In this document: one piece after another, positions 10,153-22,279 of the stretch
How positions within the stretch are numbered: the first letter of the stretch is position 1
Layout: every line of letters begins with the position of its first letter
From: Hyperoodon ampullatus
Lineage: Eukaryota; Chordata; Mammalia; Artiodactyla; Ziphiidae
DNA length: 64,000 bases
Reading direction: 5' to 3'
Assembly (NCBI GenBank): GCA_949752795.1
Contig: OX457061.1
Location: forward strand, 125,622,530-125,686,529
Position numbers and translations under genes: made by a program
The notes under the pieces: generated by a model
The model's input: only the letters and a program-made list of their open reading frames with translations
Database searches by the model: none
Told to the model about the DNA's origin: nothing

Positions 10153-12257
10153 CTACAAAGAGGATGTGGGTTATTTCACATGTTCTTATAACTCAAATAT
10201 ACCAAACACAAATTCTTCATGTTACTCAAATTTTCGAAATGCCCTTCTGAATTTAACTCACATGTCTCCCTCTCTCCAAGCAAAGGCAAATATTTCTTCT
10301 AAAAAGATCTTCTTCTCTTCTGCTTTAATTGAAAGGTCACTCTTATATTCAATATTCAGTCAAAAAACATTTGTGTGAGATATACCAATGTAATAAGCAG
10401 GATGTAAAAAAAAGGCAATGACCACAGACAACCTTCGAGATGTGTGCTTGAGGACACCAGTGGAGAGACCAGTGGAGAGAGCTGTTTGTTTGTTTTTAAA
10501 CAGGATATTATTTCTTCAGATTTTGGAGCTCACTGTTGCATCATTAATAATTACTCTAGCCCACATCCTAGTGAAATGTCCAGGGAACTTAAAACCTATC
10601 GAGCTCCCTACAGGTTCAGTTCCCTAAGTCCTCTGAAGAGACCGCTACTGCTCCCATGGGAGCCTCAGGTGAGGGTACAAACCATGGCCACCCGAGGGCG
10701 CACGCCCAGCACAGGTCACAGCGAGGAAGAAACAGCACTCACGGTCCTCCCTCCAGTCCCCAGGTGGCCACCAAATGCTGCCTACCTCCCACCAGGGCGA
10801 ACAAAGCCAAACACACATATCAAGTCACTGGGCATCTACTGGTAATCAAGTACTTTTTTAAGTCTTTATTCCTTTTACTACTTTACTCCAGTAAATATCT
10901 GAGGCTACCAAAGCATTTCCTCAGATGGTGAATTCTGACATCTCTGAAAGAGAAATTTGAAATAATAAATTGTAAGTGTTAAGAGCATGAACTCCATAGT
11001 CAGCCTCCACAGTCAGTAGTTGGTAAATTAAAAATGAACAAATACTTGTTTTAATTAAATTGTACCCAGCTTTAGAAGGCAGACTGCTTATTTGCGGGGA
11101 GGAGGGAAAGCAAATCTAACTTACTATTTTGTTTTTTTTTCCCACCAACAGGATTGCAGACAACAGACTTAACTGAATTCTCTGATTCTACATTTAATAT
11201 AATAGAATTTTACAATCAAGCTAGCACCCACATACATAAAAGTCACAGATGTTTTCATCTGTTTCATAAATATCTAAGAATCACTTAATTTAAACTCATC
11301 AAGGAAGTGGTCAAGGGAAGAAGACCAAAATACGAAGCCTAAATGCTTTCAACTAACCTGCGAACTCTAGTAATTTACGCGCCAAGGTGTCAGAATCAAG
11401 TTAATGTCAAAAACATTACTAATCTTCACAGTGTGCACATTAAAATCTGGGTGAATTTAATTTCTATAATGTTTTCTAATAAATTAATTTTTGTACTTAT
11501 AATGAATAAATAAAAATTAAAATCTTACCCCACAAATGTCAAGGTACAATAGCAAGTAAAGGAACTGCACTGGGTAGACAAATGCAGTTGAGACTGGGGA
11601 AACAGGAAGGGACTGGGCTCCCAAAGCCTAGAGCTAATAAGAAGGTCCCAGGAGCCCACTTTTCTTCTAGAAAATATCCACAGCAACCTAGAAACATCAG
11701 GGGAACTCTATGATATATCAAGTTTAAAGGTCTCCTAGAAGATCTCAGGCAAGAGGAAGTCCTGTTTCCCCTTAACGTGAATCTCTGATGTAACCTCAGG
11801 AGGTTAAAGACCCTTCGAGCTTCCCTAAGGTGCCAGAGAGCTCTCTGAGATGACACACCTCTCCCACTGGGCATCAGACACCTCCTCCAGAGGAACACAG
11901 CTGGTGAGATGGCCCACCCCAGGAGAAACACTGATCCGGAGAAACAGGAGTAAAAACAATGTTACATTTGGGAAACACTTCAGAGGAGGAGAGGTGTCAG
12001 GCAAAGCAAAACCAAATGCAAATCTTTGTGAAATTCAGCTGAAACCAATGGACACCAGGCCACCTAAACCTCCCTGAAATACAGGAGTGAGCCGCACTGG
12101 GGATGGACTCCAGATATTGGAGATCATTCAGAACACATTAAAATTGTAATCTGAATACAGAATGTATCCAATGTGATCCTTACACAAGGAAATTCTTCAC
12201 TGATTAAGTCTATGTAACAGATGTTCGTCTGTCAAATAAACAACAGAAGACGCTTAC
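10153..12257 (-). other. CLCN3: CLCN3 intron 6
   Basis: Unique-looking DNA. No SINE, L1 or LTR was recognised by eye, and no conserved ORF. The 133- and 130-residue frames at 10444-10845 (+) and 11539-11931 (-) show no family features. Confidence 0.85.
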
Positions 12258-12464
12258 CTCTCTTTTCTTAGCTTCATTTGTGCTGTACTTCGGAAAGAGG
12301 TAGGAAAAGATATTTCCACAGCAACAGGCAACGTGTACCAAAGGCCCTTCTTTACCTAAACTCAAACCTGATGCCACAGCCAGTACTAATGTGATGGTTT
12401 TAATCATTAAAGTCCATTTTCCCAAGTAGCCTCTGATGATGAATCCACTCAAAATAGTTTTAAT
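12258..12464 (-). CDS. CLCN3: CLCN3 exon 6: helices E-G with gating glutamate (residues 244-312)
   Basis: The exon is 69 codons (phase 0-0), with a TTGTAG acceptor and a GTAAGC donor. It encodes [19 protein letters not shown], then the GKEGP signature. Glu282 (Glu255 in short-form numbering) is the extracellular/luminal gating glutamate whose side chain occludes the anion site and exchanges protons. Mutating it in family members uncouples transport. The segment then runs through [20 protein letters not shown] to NEAKKRE at the end of the exon. All catalytic residues are intact. Confidence 0.98.
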
Positions 12465-13621
12465 CTACAAAGGAAAGATCAAGGCAGCTTAATTTCCTTC
12501 AAGAAACATGAGACCTTAACTAATAGATCACTCTCTTGTTTTACTCACCCTGCAAACTTTGGTGGACAATGGAAAGATGCACAATTCATTTTCTGAAACC
12601 TTGAACTATTATGCTCTATATAATAAATCTGTAATGTATTCTAATTCTCTTCCCCAGCAAGGATAGAAGGCAACCCTATCTCATGAACAAAACTAAAATA
12701 CCAGGCCATGTTAAGGGGCTACAGACTTCAATGCAAGGGGTATAATTACATAACCAGCAAATGGTAAATTGGGATATTTCTGTTACAGACATATAATACA
12801 GTTAGATACATTTCAGACATTCTGTGTCAGAAATAAAGATATTTTGCCTTTAAAGATATTGTGCCTTCTCAGAGTACTGTAATAATGTGTAATATTTTCC
12901 TATATATTAAGAAGGATGAGTGACAACTGCTAAATACTACACAGCATTGCTCCTTAGCAAAGATATTCTTAATTAACACAGCTTTAAAATCACTAAAATT
13001 GTTTTTAAAAGCAATGCACTAGAAAAAGCTAGTAACTTATTTAAGACAGAAAAATAAAAAGGGAAAAGAAATAAGTTCACATCATGTTCAATCCTAAGTA
13101 TATTCTTCTTTAAGTCACTGTTGATAAAAAATAAAATCCAAAAGTTTGTACTATGGACCCACTATGATCAAATATTTATTTTGAAGTACAAAAGGGTTAT
13201 AAATGTTATCTGCCAAATTCAAGGATTATTAACTTATCTCATTAAAAGATAGTTATAAAAAGAAAATGAACATAATCAAATCCAGTTCATATGAGCAAAA
13301 CATCAACTAAGTCACCAAAGAACTTTAGGCTGCAAGATATTTTCCAGGTTCTTGGTGTTAGCTGAGTGCTGATATTCGTTTAGTCATGTGCGAAATTAGT
13401 GGTGAGGAAAAAAAATCAACCTCCACAACAAACAATGAAATGAGTACGGGGAAGAATGTCTTTCAACGATGTGTACTATCAGCTGACATTTAAAATATTT
13501 TCTTTTTCATATTACAGACAAACCACTTCCCCAGAAAAACCACTACTTTTCCCCCCTACAGGCAAAAAGATAAGTATCACAACTGCAACATGCTGATGAC
13601 ACTAAACACTGCATGGCTTAC
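12465..13621 (-). other. CLCN3: CLCN3 intron 5
   Basis: AT-rich intron between the GSGIPE exon and the GKEGP exon. Nothing else recognised. Confidence 0.85.
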
Positions 13622-13744
13622 CTCTGGAATCCCAGAGCCACAGGCATATGGAGCAAACACCTTCACCAGGGAAACGGCAAGAAAGGCGAAACTCAAGGCC
13701 CAGAAGATGTACATTATGTAGTTCATGATGTACGAACCAGGACC
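13622..13744 (-). CDS. CLCN3: CLCN3 exon 5: helices C-D with GSGIPE anion motif (residues 203-243)
   Basis: The exon is exactly 41 codons (phase 0-0) between a TTCTTAG acceptor and a GTAAGC donor. It encodes [19 protein letters not shown] and ends [17 protein letters not shown] is the first signature of the ClC selectivity filter; Ser239 is the pore serine that contacts the central chloride (equivalent to Ser107 of CLC-ec1). A serine and not a proline at the variable position is as expected for this subfamily. Confidence 0.97.
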
Positions 13745-14728
13745 CTAAGAAACAAACAGTTCAATAGCATGAACTTAATTTACGGGCACCACTAATTCAA
13801 GTGCTTGCCACCTAAGCAGCTTGGGTAAAACCTGTAGAAGGCTCCTGGTTTACTGCCACAATAATAAAAGCTTTACATGAACAAAATATTTAAGTAGAGT
13901 CTAAAAACGTATTTGTATACATACCAAGGAGACCATCTATTTAATATTTTTCCTAGCTTCTTCCTGATCCTCAAAGTCTTGTGGCCAAGAATCTCAGCTG
14001 CACTTCAATCTCCGCCAACCCACAAACCACTTTTTGGAAACAGTTGGTGAAGACAAAACTACCTTCACACTCAGATTTCATTTTGCTGCGATTCTCCTGA
14101 AGATTAAGTGAGAAACAGCATACTGCCCATCTCACCAGCAGATATATTCTTTTTAGTGCTAAAATTCAGCTATAACAAAATTTTAAAAACATAGCCATAT
14201 TTTACCATGTAACCATATATATACATATATAAAATATAATACTGTAACTTCTAAAATGTTCTTTATAGAACATCAACAATAGTAAAATACTCATTTAAAA
14301 ACTGTCATGCCACGAAGAAAAATCTAGGCATTTCTGCAAGATATCTCCAGTTAGAAGGCTTATTTTCACTAAAATTTTTGATAATTCATACTTCCCAAAC
14401 AATTGTGATGAATTATGTTCATAGGCACTTTGTGGGTACACAGCTCCTACTGCACTTTTCTACAATAAGAAACACATTTTACGTCATAACCCAGCAGATT
14501 TGTACGTGGCTATGCAGTTAACAGAAGAGCCTCTTGAAACAGTACCTACGTTTTACTCACGGCAACGTATTCTCATATTTTCCATTCTATCCTATTACAT
14601 TTCTTTCTTTATTTTCCTTTAATGCAGCTGCAGTCATCTAACGTGTCATTAATTCTATAATTAAATGAACTGGAGACTCATTTCACGGTATCAATTATTA
14701 ATTCACTTTGAGACAAAGCAAGACTCAC
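13745..14728 (-). other. CLCN3: CLCN3 intron 4
   Basis: AT-rich intron with a short TATATACATATATA tract near 14215-14230. No repeat family or gene recognised. Confidence 0.85.
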
Positions 14729-14916
14729 CTCCGCTTGCCCTATGATTAACTCCGCCCATGTTTTCCACTGTGGACATTTATCCCTCTCCTCAAATGTGGT
14801 TTCATTAGACCCCCAGCAACACTGTTCGTGGTTGTACCACAGTGCGCTAAGGCAGATGCCCTCCTTGAGGTCAGTCATCCAGTCGGCGGCGATGTCTATT
14901 AAGCCAGCCAATGCCC
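14729..14916 (-). CDS. CLCN3: CLCN3 exon 4: helix B and first luminal loop (residues 140-202)
   Basis: The exon (188 nt, phase 1 to 0) begins with GG completing Gly140 and ends GCG GAG before a GTGAGT donor. It encodes [19 protein letters not shown], the rest of helix B, followed by a Cys- and Trp-rich luminal loop. That loop contains an N-glycosylation sequon, Asn177-Glu-Thr, within [11 protein letters not shown]. The final part, [11 protein letters not shown], leads to the next helix. The paired cysteines (HEQCCWG) are a feature of the ClC-3/4/5 branch. Confidence 0.97.
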
Positions 14917-15699
14917 CTGGAAAAAATGTTGGAGGTGGTGAAAACAGGCAGTCCATTTCTGGGGAGCCCAGAACTATCAGGTTAAAAGGGTCAAGGAAAG
15001 CTGGGGACTCCCTACAAATCAAGGGTCATAAAGGGAATACTACACAAATTTAAGATTTCAAATCGTATCAGAAATAAGTTTCTATTACTTTTTAAAAAGT
15101 GTAAATAGCTATTCTTTAAAATAAAGTTGTTATTCTTTGCTTGAAATTAACACTACTTACATCATTAAAATTCACTGTGATTTTTAAAATGTGTCGGAAT
15201 CTTCCAAAGACAACCACCCGGTGGGAGGGGCTCATCTCAGGCTGTGAAGTCACAGTTTTTACTACTGTGTTTTCATCTGAAACCTAATCCGTAGATTTAC
15301 AAAGGATCTCAAGCTCATCAAAATGGAATATCCGTTAGAATTAGTGAAACTCATGGCATTAATGAATTACTGTGACAGACTATCAGGTTTTTGTTTTTTT
15401 TTCTTTTAACAGAAAATCAAACATACCAAGATCACCTTACTGACAGAATACAGAGAATCCACAAATTTATGGTCAAAATCTAGGTCCTTCTCATAAAAAG
15501 ATCAATGGGTCACATAAACGGCGGCCAGCCAATAAGGGGTATCAGACTGCCTCTACTCTCTACACACATTTTAACTTTCCCTCATGTTCTTCGGGACATA
15601 ATCTTCCACAGTGGAAGCTGAAAGTCAGTAAAACAGCCCATCGTGTTTGCTTTCACATCTTCAACCGCTATTAAAGTCTCACCCAGAGGGCCTCTGGGC

Positions 15700-15910
15700 G
15701 CGGCGCAGCCCACACGGAGCTTAAGTGCGGGCTCTGACCGTGGCCTGCCGACTCTCTAGCTACATGACCTCGGTCAAGTCGCTTAAGCTCTCTGTGCTTA
15801 GTCCCCTCGGCTGTTAAGACCCAGACCATAGGACTGCCATGAGGCTTACACACACGTAAAGCTTTCGGAACAGTGTATGACCCACAGGAAGCACTCAGTA
15901 AGTATCAGCT
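15700..15910 (+). mobile_element. MIR remnant
   Basis: Reads GTGCGGGCTCTGACCGTGGC, ACATGACCTCGGTCAAGTCG and GCACTCAGTAAGTATCAGCT, in MIR order on the plus strand. Confidence 0.65.
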
Positions 15911-15954
15911 GTTTACTGCGATGTTAACATTAAAATATACTTCACTCATCATCG

Positions 15955-16065
15955 GGTCCAAACCACGTCTTTTACAGATAAAGAAACAGAGCGAGAAAGG
16001 TCAGCCCAATTGGATAGACACGTAAGGGAACAGAGCAAGACTAGAGCTCTGAGCCTCCTGCCTCC
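15955..16065 (-). mobile_element. MIR fragment
   Basis: TTTTACAGATAAAGAAACAG followed by GAGCGAGAAAGGTCAG fits the MIR reverse strand; short. Confidence 0.4.
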
Positions 16066-16220
16066 TCGTCTTATAGTGAAGAAGATTTTTTTTGAAGGAA
16101 AGAAACAAAACAAATGCTTCTAAAAATCGAAAAGTACCTGAAAAAAAAATGGCAAGAAGGAGGGGAGAACTATTTATTATCCTGTTAACCAGAAAAGGGT
16201 TACATTAAAATTTTCTTTAC

Positions 16221-16320
16221 CTGATGCCAATCCTGTTAGTGTTACTACTAGCCATCCTGACCACGCATCATACAAACTTTTTGTCATTTCCCATGCTGAT
16301 TCTTTCTTTTTGCTGTTGAT
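16221..16320 (-). CDS. CLCN3: CLCN3 exon 3: entry to helix B (residues 107-140)
   Basis: This 100-nt exon lies between a TTTCAG acceptor (16322-16321) and a GTAAAG donor (16220). It encodes [20 protein letters not shown], then [13 protein letters not shown] and the first base of Gly140. The basic KKK run continues the charged pre-membrane linker, and the hydrophobic half begins the first intramembrane helix of the ClC fold. Phase goes from 0 to 1. No difference from the remembered human sequence was noticed. Confidence 0.97.
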
Positions 16321-17269
16321 CTGAAATTAGAAATGTTTATGCTTCATTTTTCAAACTACGAACAGAAGCCAGAATTCTAGACTCTAACAATTTTCTCAGT
16401 TACTATACATGGAACAGTACTTTCTGAACTAAATAATGGGATAAGTGAGTTTGGCGCAGAATCACGAGGTCAGGCACCTGTGACCCAGATGACAAGCATT
16501 TACCCAGAAATCTGTATGTTTAACAAGAACCACAGGATGAGAGCAAAGGGGTCCACAAACCACATGAAGTCTGACAGAGATTGTTTTAAACTGAATCACT
16601 CTTAGCTGGTATACATCTTTTATATTAACAGAAATAAGACATTAGAGCTTGAGATGTCTGTCATTCCCTGCTCATTCTCTGCTTCTAGCAGTTAAGTGGA
16701 ACATAATAGTCTTTAAAGGGGCTGCCAAAATGTGTAGGCCTGTAATATGCGGGCATGGAGCGCTCCAATCCCAGGGGAAGGGTCCCATCACTGTGTAAGG
16801 CAGAAGCCTCCTCTACAAATTCAGAGCAGGAGGTAAGATTCACAGGACGGCAACAGACGTGATTTCTAGATCTCACTCTAAGACACAAGAGGGCAAGTCT
16901 CTCCTCTCTTCCTAAGAAACAATCCCTAACTCGCCCAAACGTCTTCTGTCCTACTACCACGGCTGCTTTACAAATCCACATTCTCGGGCCAGGACTTCAG
17001 TGCTCCTTCATCCCACAGGAGGGCTACAGCCGGAATTCAATGATCTGGCCTACTTCAAACATTTGCTCTATTTCAAGCCACAAGGCTCCATTCAAAAGAC
17101 TCAGTAAGTTCTAAATTGAATGAGGCAATTTTATTCCTTCTATATTATAAGCAACCAATCACAGATATTAACCATTCTTTAGCATTGAAAGTAGGTCATT
17201 CCTTTCAAAAACAATAAACCTCATGTTGCTTCTTCCTCTAAGTAAGAATAACTGTAATGTTTAATGAGA

Positions 17270-17660
17270 TATAACATTAAGTAAAAATTTGAAAATCATC
17301 TAAATGTTCATCAATATAGTACTGGTTAAATAAATTGCAGTACATCTATGTCATGAAAAACTCTGTAGCCATTAAAAAAGAATGAGATAAATGCAGTACC
17401 ATTTGGGGGAGAAGCAAGGTATAAGTGTGTATAGGATGCTACCATTTATCTGAGAAAAATAAGTAAATAAATATATATGCTTGTATTTTAAAAAATAAAG
17501 GGACAAAACATAACATTGAAAGTGTGAATCATTACCTGTAAGAGGAGGAAGGCAATAAGTTGGGAGGCACAGGGACTATAAAAGAAAGTAATTTGTATGT
17601 ATAACCCTAGTGGGATAAACACTAAGGACAAAAAGTATCGTAAAAAAAGAAAACACTAAA
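17270..17660 (+). mobile_element. L1 3'-region remnant
   Basis: Contains the L1 phrases TAAATGTTCATCAATA and GTAGCCATTAAAAAAGAATG and GGATGCTACCATTTAT. Ancient and non-coding. Confidence 0.6.
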
Positions 17661-18999
17661 ACTCTTCAGTAAGCATATTGCTGGCGAGAGTGCTGGCAGC
17701 ATTATTCTGAAATAACACATCTGCTGTGTGTGTGCTGTGAGGAGAATCAATGCACGTGATGCTGAGGTTCTGGGCTTGGCTGAAAGGACATACAGGTTTA
17801 AGGACTAGAAGTCAAATGAAAGCCCTCCAGCATTTAACTTAAATTAGAAGGTTCCTCTAAACTTAAGAGGCTAGAAACGAGGGCCAGCCTGCAAGCAGTA
17901 AGAGCCTCCAGCGCTCAGGCTGCCTGTGTACCATTTTCCTTCAAAGGAACCAGAGCTCCTTGGAGAGGTCCAGGTTCGGTGCAGGAAACGTGTAACATGA
18001 GCCAGGATTATCTTGTCTTCCCAGAATACATCAAAGTGTACTAAGCACGGGCCAAAGGACTCAGACACCAACCTAAATCAGCTGCCACTGGTCAGCAAAG
18101 GAGTAACATGGGCATCAATAAGGATACTAATTGTGATGATTAAAACACATCAAATATGTTTAGACCCAGGAAGATACAGAAACAGCAACCAAGCAAGCAA
18201 ACCAAACCCTCACTGGTCAACTCTGAGGATGCTAGGGCGCCATGAGGTGTCAAACCTCCTCCCTTCTCTGTACAGCCCGAACCTGAGGGAGTCCAGGTAA
18301 CTGGTGTGGGAAGGTTCTCTTTATAGAAAAAGTCAAGCTAATAAATAAAAATGGAATGAGAATTAGATTGCTACCATCCTGCGAAATAATGACATAAATA
18401 TTTGAAATGAAATAATGCTGAATTTGCTTCAAAATAAGCTGGGGTAGGAGGGCTACAAGGATAATTAAAAGTTTAGGGGAAAAAGGAATTCGATAGCTAT
18501 ACACACTGAAATAGACAGTTTTCTTTTTTTTTTAATTTGATGCTTTAAGAACAACAGTAAGAACATCTACATGTAGAACTTCCCAGCTTTAACAGAGTTT
18601 TATGCTTACATAAGCATATATTAAAGCACTGAAAATGATATTTGACTTACTTAGAAAGAGACGATCGATGTGAATAGCCAGGACACTCACTGACTACTTC
18701 ACTTATTGTTATATTATTTGAAATGTTCTCAAGCACCATGGACTACTTTCATAACCAGAGAAAAAAAGGGATGCGTTGTGGTTTTAGTTTCAGTTTTCTC
18801 TGAAACTTTATAAACACGGTATCTATGGACCCTTTCCTCCCCCTCACTTGAGAACACATTTAAACCCTCCCTGAATATGTCAGTGACTCTGCAAAGTAAT
18901 ATACTTCCAAGTACAACTGTGTTTACCTAACAATCACACAAGGCACGGAATTTATAGTGTGTGTGATTTAGGCACACTGGATTAAAACAGTGGTTCTCA

Positions 19000-19347
19000 G
19001 GGGCTTCCCTGGTGGCACAGTAGTTAAGAATCCACCTGCCAATGCAGGGGACACGGGTTCGAGCCCTGGCCAGGGAAGATCCCATATGCCGCAGAGCAAC
19101 TAAGCCCGTGCACCACAACTACTGAGCCTGTACTCTAGAGCCTGTGAGCCACAACTACTGAGCCCATGTGCCACAACTACTGAAGCCTGAGCACCTAGAG
19201 CCCATGCTCCGCAACAAGAGAAGCCACCACAATGAGAAGCCCGCGCAGCTCAACGAAGAGTAGCCCCCGCTCACCGCAACTAGAGAAAGCCTGCGTGCAG
19301 CAATAAAGACCCAGCACAGCCAAAAATTAAAATTAAAATAAAAAAAA
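19000..19347 (+). mobile_element. CHR SINE (long type) inserted in hAT terminal repeat
   Basis: Full-length copy with A-rich tail, flanked by AAAACAGTGGTTCT (18984-18997 and 19348-19361). The duplicated target contains the hAT terminus CAGTGGTTCT, so the insertion doubled that terminus. Confidence 0.93.
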
Positions 19348-20650
19348 AAAACAGTGGTTCTTATGGTGTGGCCCAGACACCCTGTGTGTCCCTGAGACCT
19401 TTTCTCAGGGGTCTTCAAGGTCAAAGCTATTTTCATAGTAATATTAAAACATGATGTGCCTTTTTCACCATGTTGATGCTTTCACTGATAACACAAAAGC
19501 GATAACATAACTGCTGGGTCCTCAGCAGAGTCAAGGCAGTGGCATCCAAACACCCTGGCAGTCATCACATTCTTCACTGCCACTTAGAGCTAAAAGGTAA
19601 GTAAATGCCAGTTTCACTTTGAAATGTCTTTGAGGAAAAGCAGTAAAAAGTATTGCGCCCAGTCCACTGAGGCTTCCTAACACTGCGTGTGATGACTGAA
19701 GTATACACACAGCACTTCCGATGCACACTGAAGCCAGAGGCGAGGCCTTGAGGAAAAGCACCTGTGCGATCTACTTGAGCTGCAAAATAAACCGCTTCCA
19801 TGGAACACCCATATTACTTGAAAGAAAACCACCAAGCCATGGTTTTTCAGACTTGGAAATTTGACAGGTATTTATCTCAAAAATGAACCAAGTAAGCCTG
19901 TCATTTCAAGTAAAATGTGTATTTGTTTCCAATGATAGAATTTGAGCTTTCAAGTAAAAATGAATTTTAGAAAACTTGTAGCCATCACTATAAGAATGAC
20001 AGATCCCAGTCCTTAAAGACTTTTCTGAGGAGATCAGTGTTGATATTAACAAATGTGCCTTTTTTGATATTGTATAATGATATGGTGTAATGAAAATGTC
20101 AACTATTGAAAGAACTGCATGAATCAATGAATCACTATTTTTTTCTTTCTTTCTTATTTTTTTTTATTTTTTTACTATTTTTCAAAGGATCATGGCATAA
20201 TGTTACAAAATCATCCATTCAAAGTCCAACAGGAACCAACAGATTTTAATGTAATAGGAGACAAAAAGTTCATTGATACAGTTTCAGATTACACACTGCA
20301 TCTAACCTTTAAGAAACTACCACTTGTCACTGTCACTGTCATGTGGTATCAAAGAATATCCACAATGATCTGAAAAGGTTATTAAAATACTCCTGGCTTT
20401 TCCAACTACACATCTGTGTGAGGCTGGATTTTCTTCATGTACTTCAATCAAAACATATCACAACAGACTGCAGCAGCAGATATGAGAAACCAGCATTTTT
20501 AATAAACCAGACAACAATGAATGAATGATTTATAAAGATGTAATACAATGTCACTCTCTCACTAAATATTTTTTGTTTTGGGAAATAGTTATTTTTCATA
20601 AAAATATGTTTTTTATGTTAACATGTAATGGGTTTGTTATTGTTACTTTT

Positions 20651-20853
20651 TTTTTTTTTTGCGGTACGCGGGCCTCTCACTGTTGTGGCCTCTCCCGTTG
20701 CGGAGCACAGGCTCCGGACGCGCAGGCTCAGCGGCCGTGGCTCACGGGCCCAGCCGCTCCGTGGCATGTGGGACCTTCCCGGACCGGGGCACGAACCTGT
20801 GTCCCCTGCAACGGCAGGCGGACTCTCAACCACTGCGCCACCAGGGAAGCCCC
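20651..20853 (-). mobile_element. CHR SINE (short type)
   Basis: Minus-strand copy with left poly(T), flanked by TATTGTTACTTTT at 20638-20650 and 20854-20866. It interrupts the hAT-like element. Confidence 0.95.
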
Positions 20854-21801
20854 TATTGTTACTTTTAAATGAATTAATATTTTTGAAATTTTTCAGTTTT
20901 AGTACCTAATATGGTATTACCTCTTATTTTCAGTTACACTCTAGTTATAATGTTCCCAGAAAAGGTAAATATTGACTAATGAATCTCAGAAGCAGTACTT
21001 TTCATAAACAATATAATCTAAGTCCAACTTAAGGTTTAAAACACATATATACATTATTATGAAAGGTAATACCTAATTTGTACAAGCAATTATTTCATTT
21101 ACAAGTAACTTTCAGAGCTCAAATTTGCAAACGGCCTTTTAGAATTTGGAATTTTATTTTCAAGAGATTTTTTTTTCTCTTTTAAAATTATTTTTGAATT
21201 ACGCTGTATCAGTAAGGCACAATCGACAACAAAAAAGTTAACGTAAGTTGTAGTTTTTAGCAAAAGCCATTGTTTTTTTAATTAGTGATTCATTACAACA
21301 TTCAATATGCCCTATACAGGACTCAATTTGAGAAATATCTCAGAATTTAAAACCAAGAAAGGAGATAAAAGAAAACAGCAAAACCCCAGGAAACTATCTC
21401 CCCAGTAAGCTGCTTCTTTTTCCAACAACTGAAATTATGTAATACGTCTCCTCTTTTGCCGTAGCCGCTGTGCTGCTCACAGCCGGATATCATGCTGACT
21501 CTGCTACATCCTGAACTTGGTTTCACCCTCCCTCAATTCACAGGCCGTGTTTTCCCTTTCCTTCCCACTTTGTCTTACTATACTTCTTTGATTTTAAGCT
21601 ACTTCAAATCCTTTCCAGAAAGACACGGGATATAAATAAACTTTTAAAAAATTATATAGAGAAAAAACATATTACTTATAAAATGTAGGAATTTACTTGA
21701 ATGTACTTTTAATGTATAACATATTTTGGCAGGCCAAGATCACATATTATTAAATGATCTAATTGTGCACTGTCACTTTAAAGATTACTGAAAACACTCA
21801 C

Positions 21802-21959
21802 CCGTCTATGCCTTTCCCTGTCTTTACATCTCTCCCGCACCCAATCAATGGTGTGGAAATCGTCATAGGTACCAACACCAGGGATGGGTTCATCCAGAAG
21901 GTCCAGCAGGTGGGTGGAACTGCTGATGCTGCCTCCGTTTGTCATTGTGTAATGAGTTC
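21802..21959 (-). CDS. CLCN3: CLCN3 exon 2: shared cytosolic N-terminus (residues 54-106)
   Basis: Exon 2 starts two bases into Gly54 after a TTTGTAG acceptor and ends at Arg106 with a GTGAGT donor (158 nt, phase 1 to phase 0). It encodes THYTMTNGG, a Ser/Thr stretch, then the double dileucine cluster [15 protein letters not shown] (Leu71-72 and Leu74-75). This cluster is the known endosomal/clathrin sorting signal of ClC-3 and is kept in both isoforms. The end, [15 protein letters not shown], is strongly basic and leads into the first membrane segment. Compared with the human sequence as remembered, Ser66 replaces Asn and Arg97 replaces Lys; both are conservative. Confidence 0.97.
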
Positions 21960-22279
21960 CTACAAAGCAAAAAGGGGACAATGAGCGTGTTCTGTGAGAC
22001 ACAATGGTGAACTATGCAGCCTCCTCAGCAGTTCATTAGGGATTCATAAAGAAATAGTTATCACTTGAAATAATTACACTAAAACAGAGGAAGGAAAGCA
22101 TTAGAAAAATTCATCTGAGACTTGGAAATAGGCAAAAAGACGATGGCATGTCCTTTCCAACTCACACACTATCCCCTAAATCAGCTTTGTCATCAAGCTG
22201 GTTCCCTCATTAGAGTTAAATAAATATTTGACAAGTGTCCACTATGTAACAGACTTGAAGGTACAAGGAAGTTGAGACA

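Larger units (their letters stand above)
14917..16220 (-). other. CLCN3: CLCN3 intron 3
   Basis: Contains MIR remnants in both orientations (about 15700-15910 and 15955-16065); otherwise nothing assignable. Confidence 0.85.
18985..20990 (+). mobile_element. hAT (Charlie-like) element cut by two SINEs
   Basis: Begins with the terminus CAGTGGTTCT and continues ATGGTGTGGCCCAGACACCC. The part 20200-20640 shares blocks with the copy at 52050 (ATCCACAATGATCTG; CATTTTTCATAAAAAT-type text). It is a decayed transposase-bearing element; no intact frame remains. Confidence 0.6.
16321..21801 (-). other. CLCN3: CLCN3 intron 2
   Basis: Holds an L1 remnant (about 17270-17660) and a long hAT/Charlie-like copy (18985-20990) cut by two CHR SINEs. 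The stretch 17660-18980 shows no recognisable element. Confidence 0.85.

Noticed and set aside
11539..11931. 130-codon minus-strand frame in intron 6
   Set aside because: No recognisable domain, unremarkable composition, and no splice signals in frame with the ClC-3 exons.
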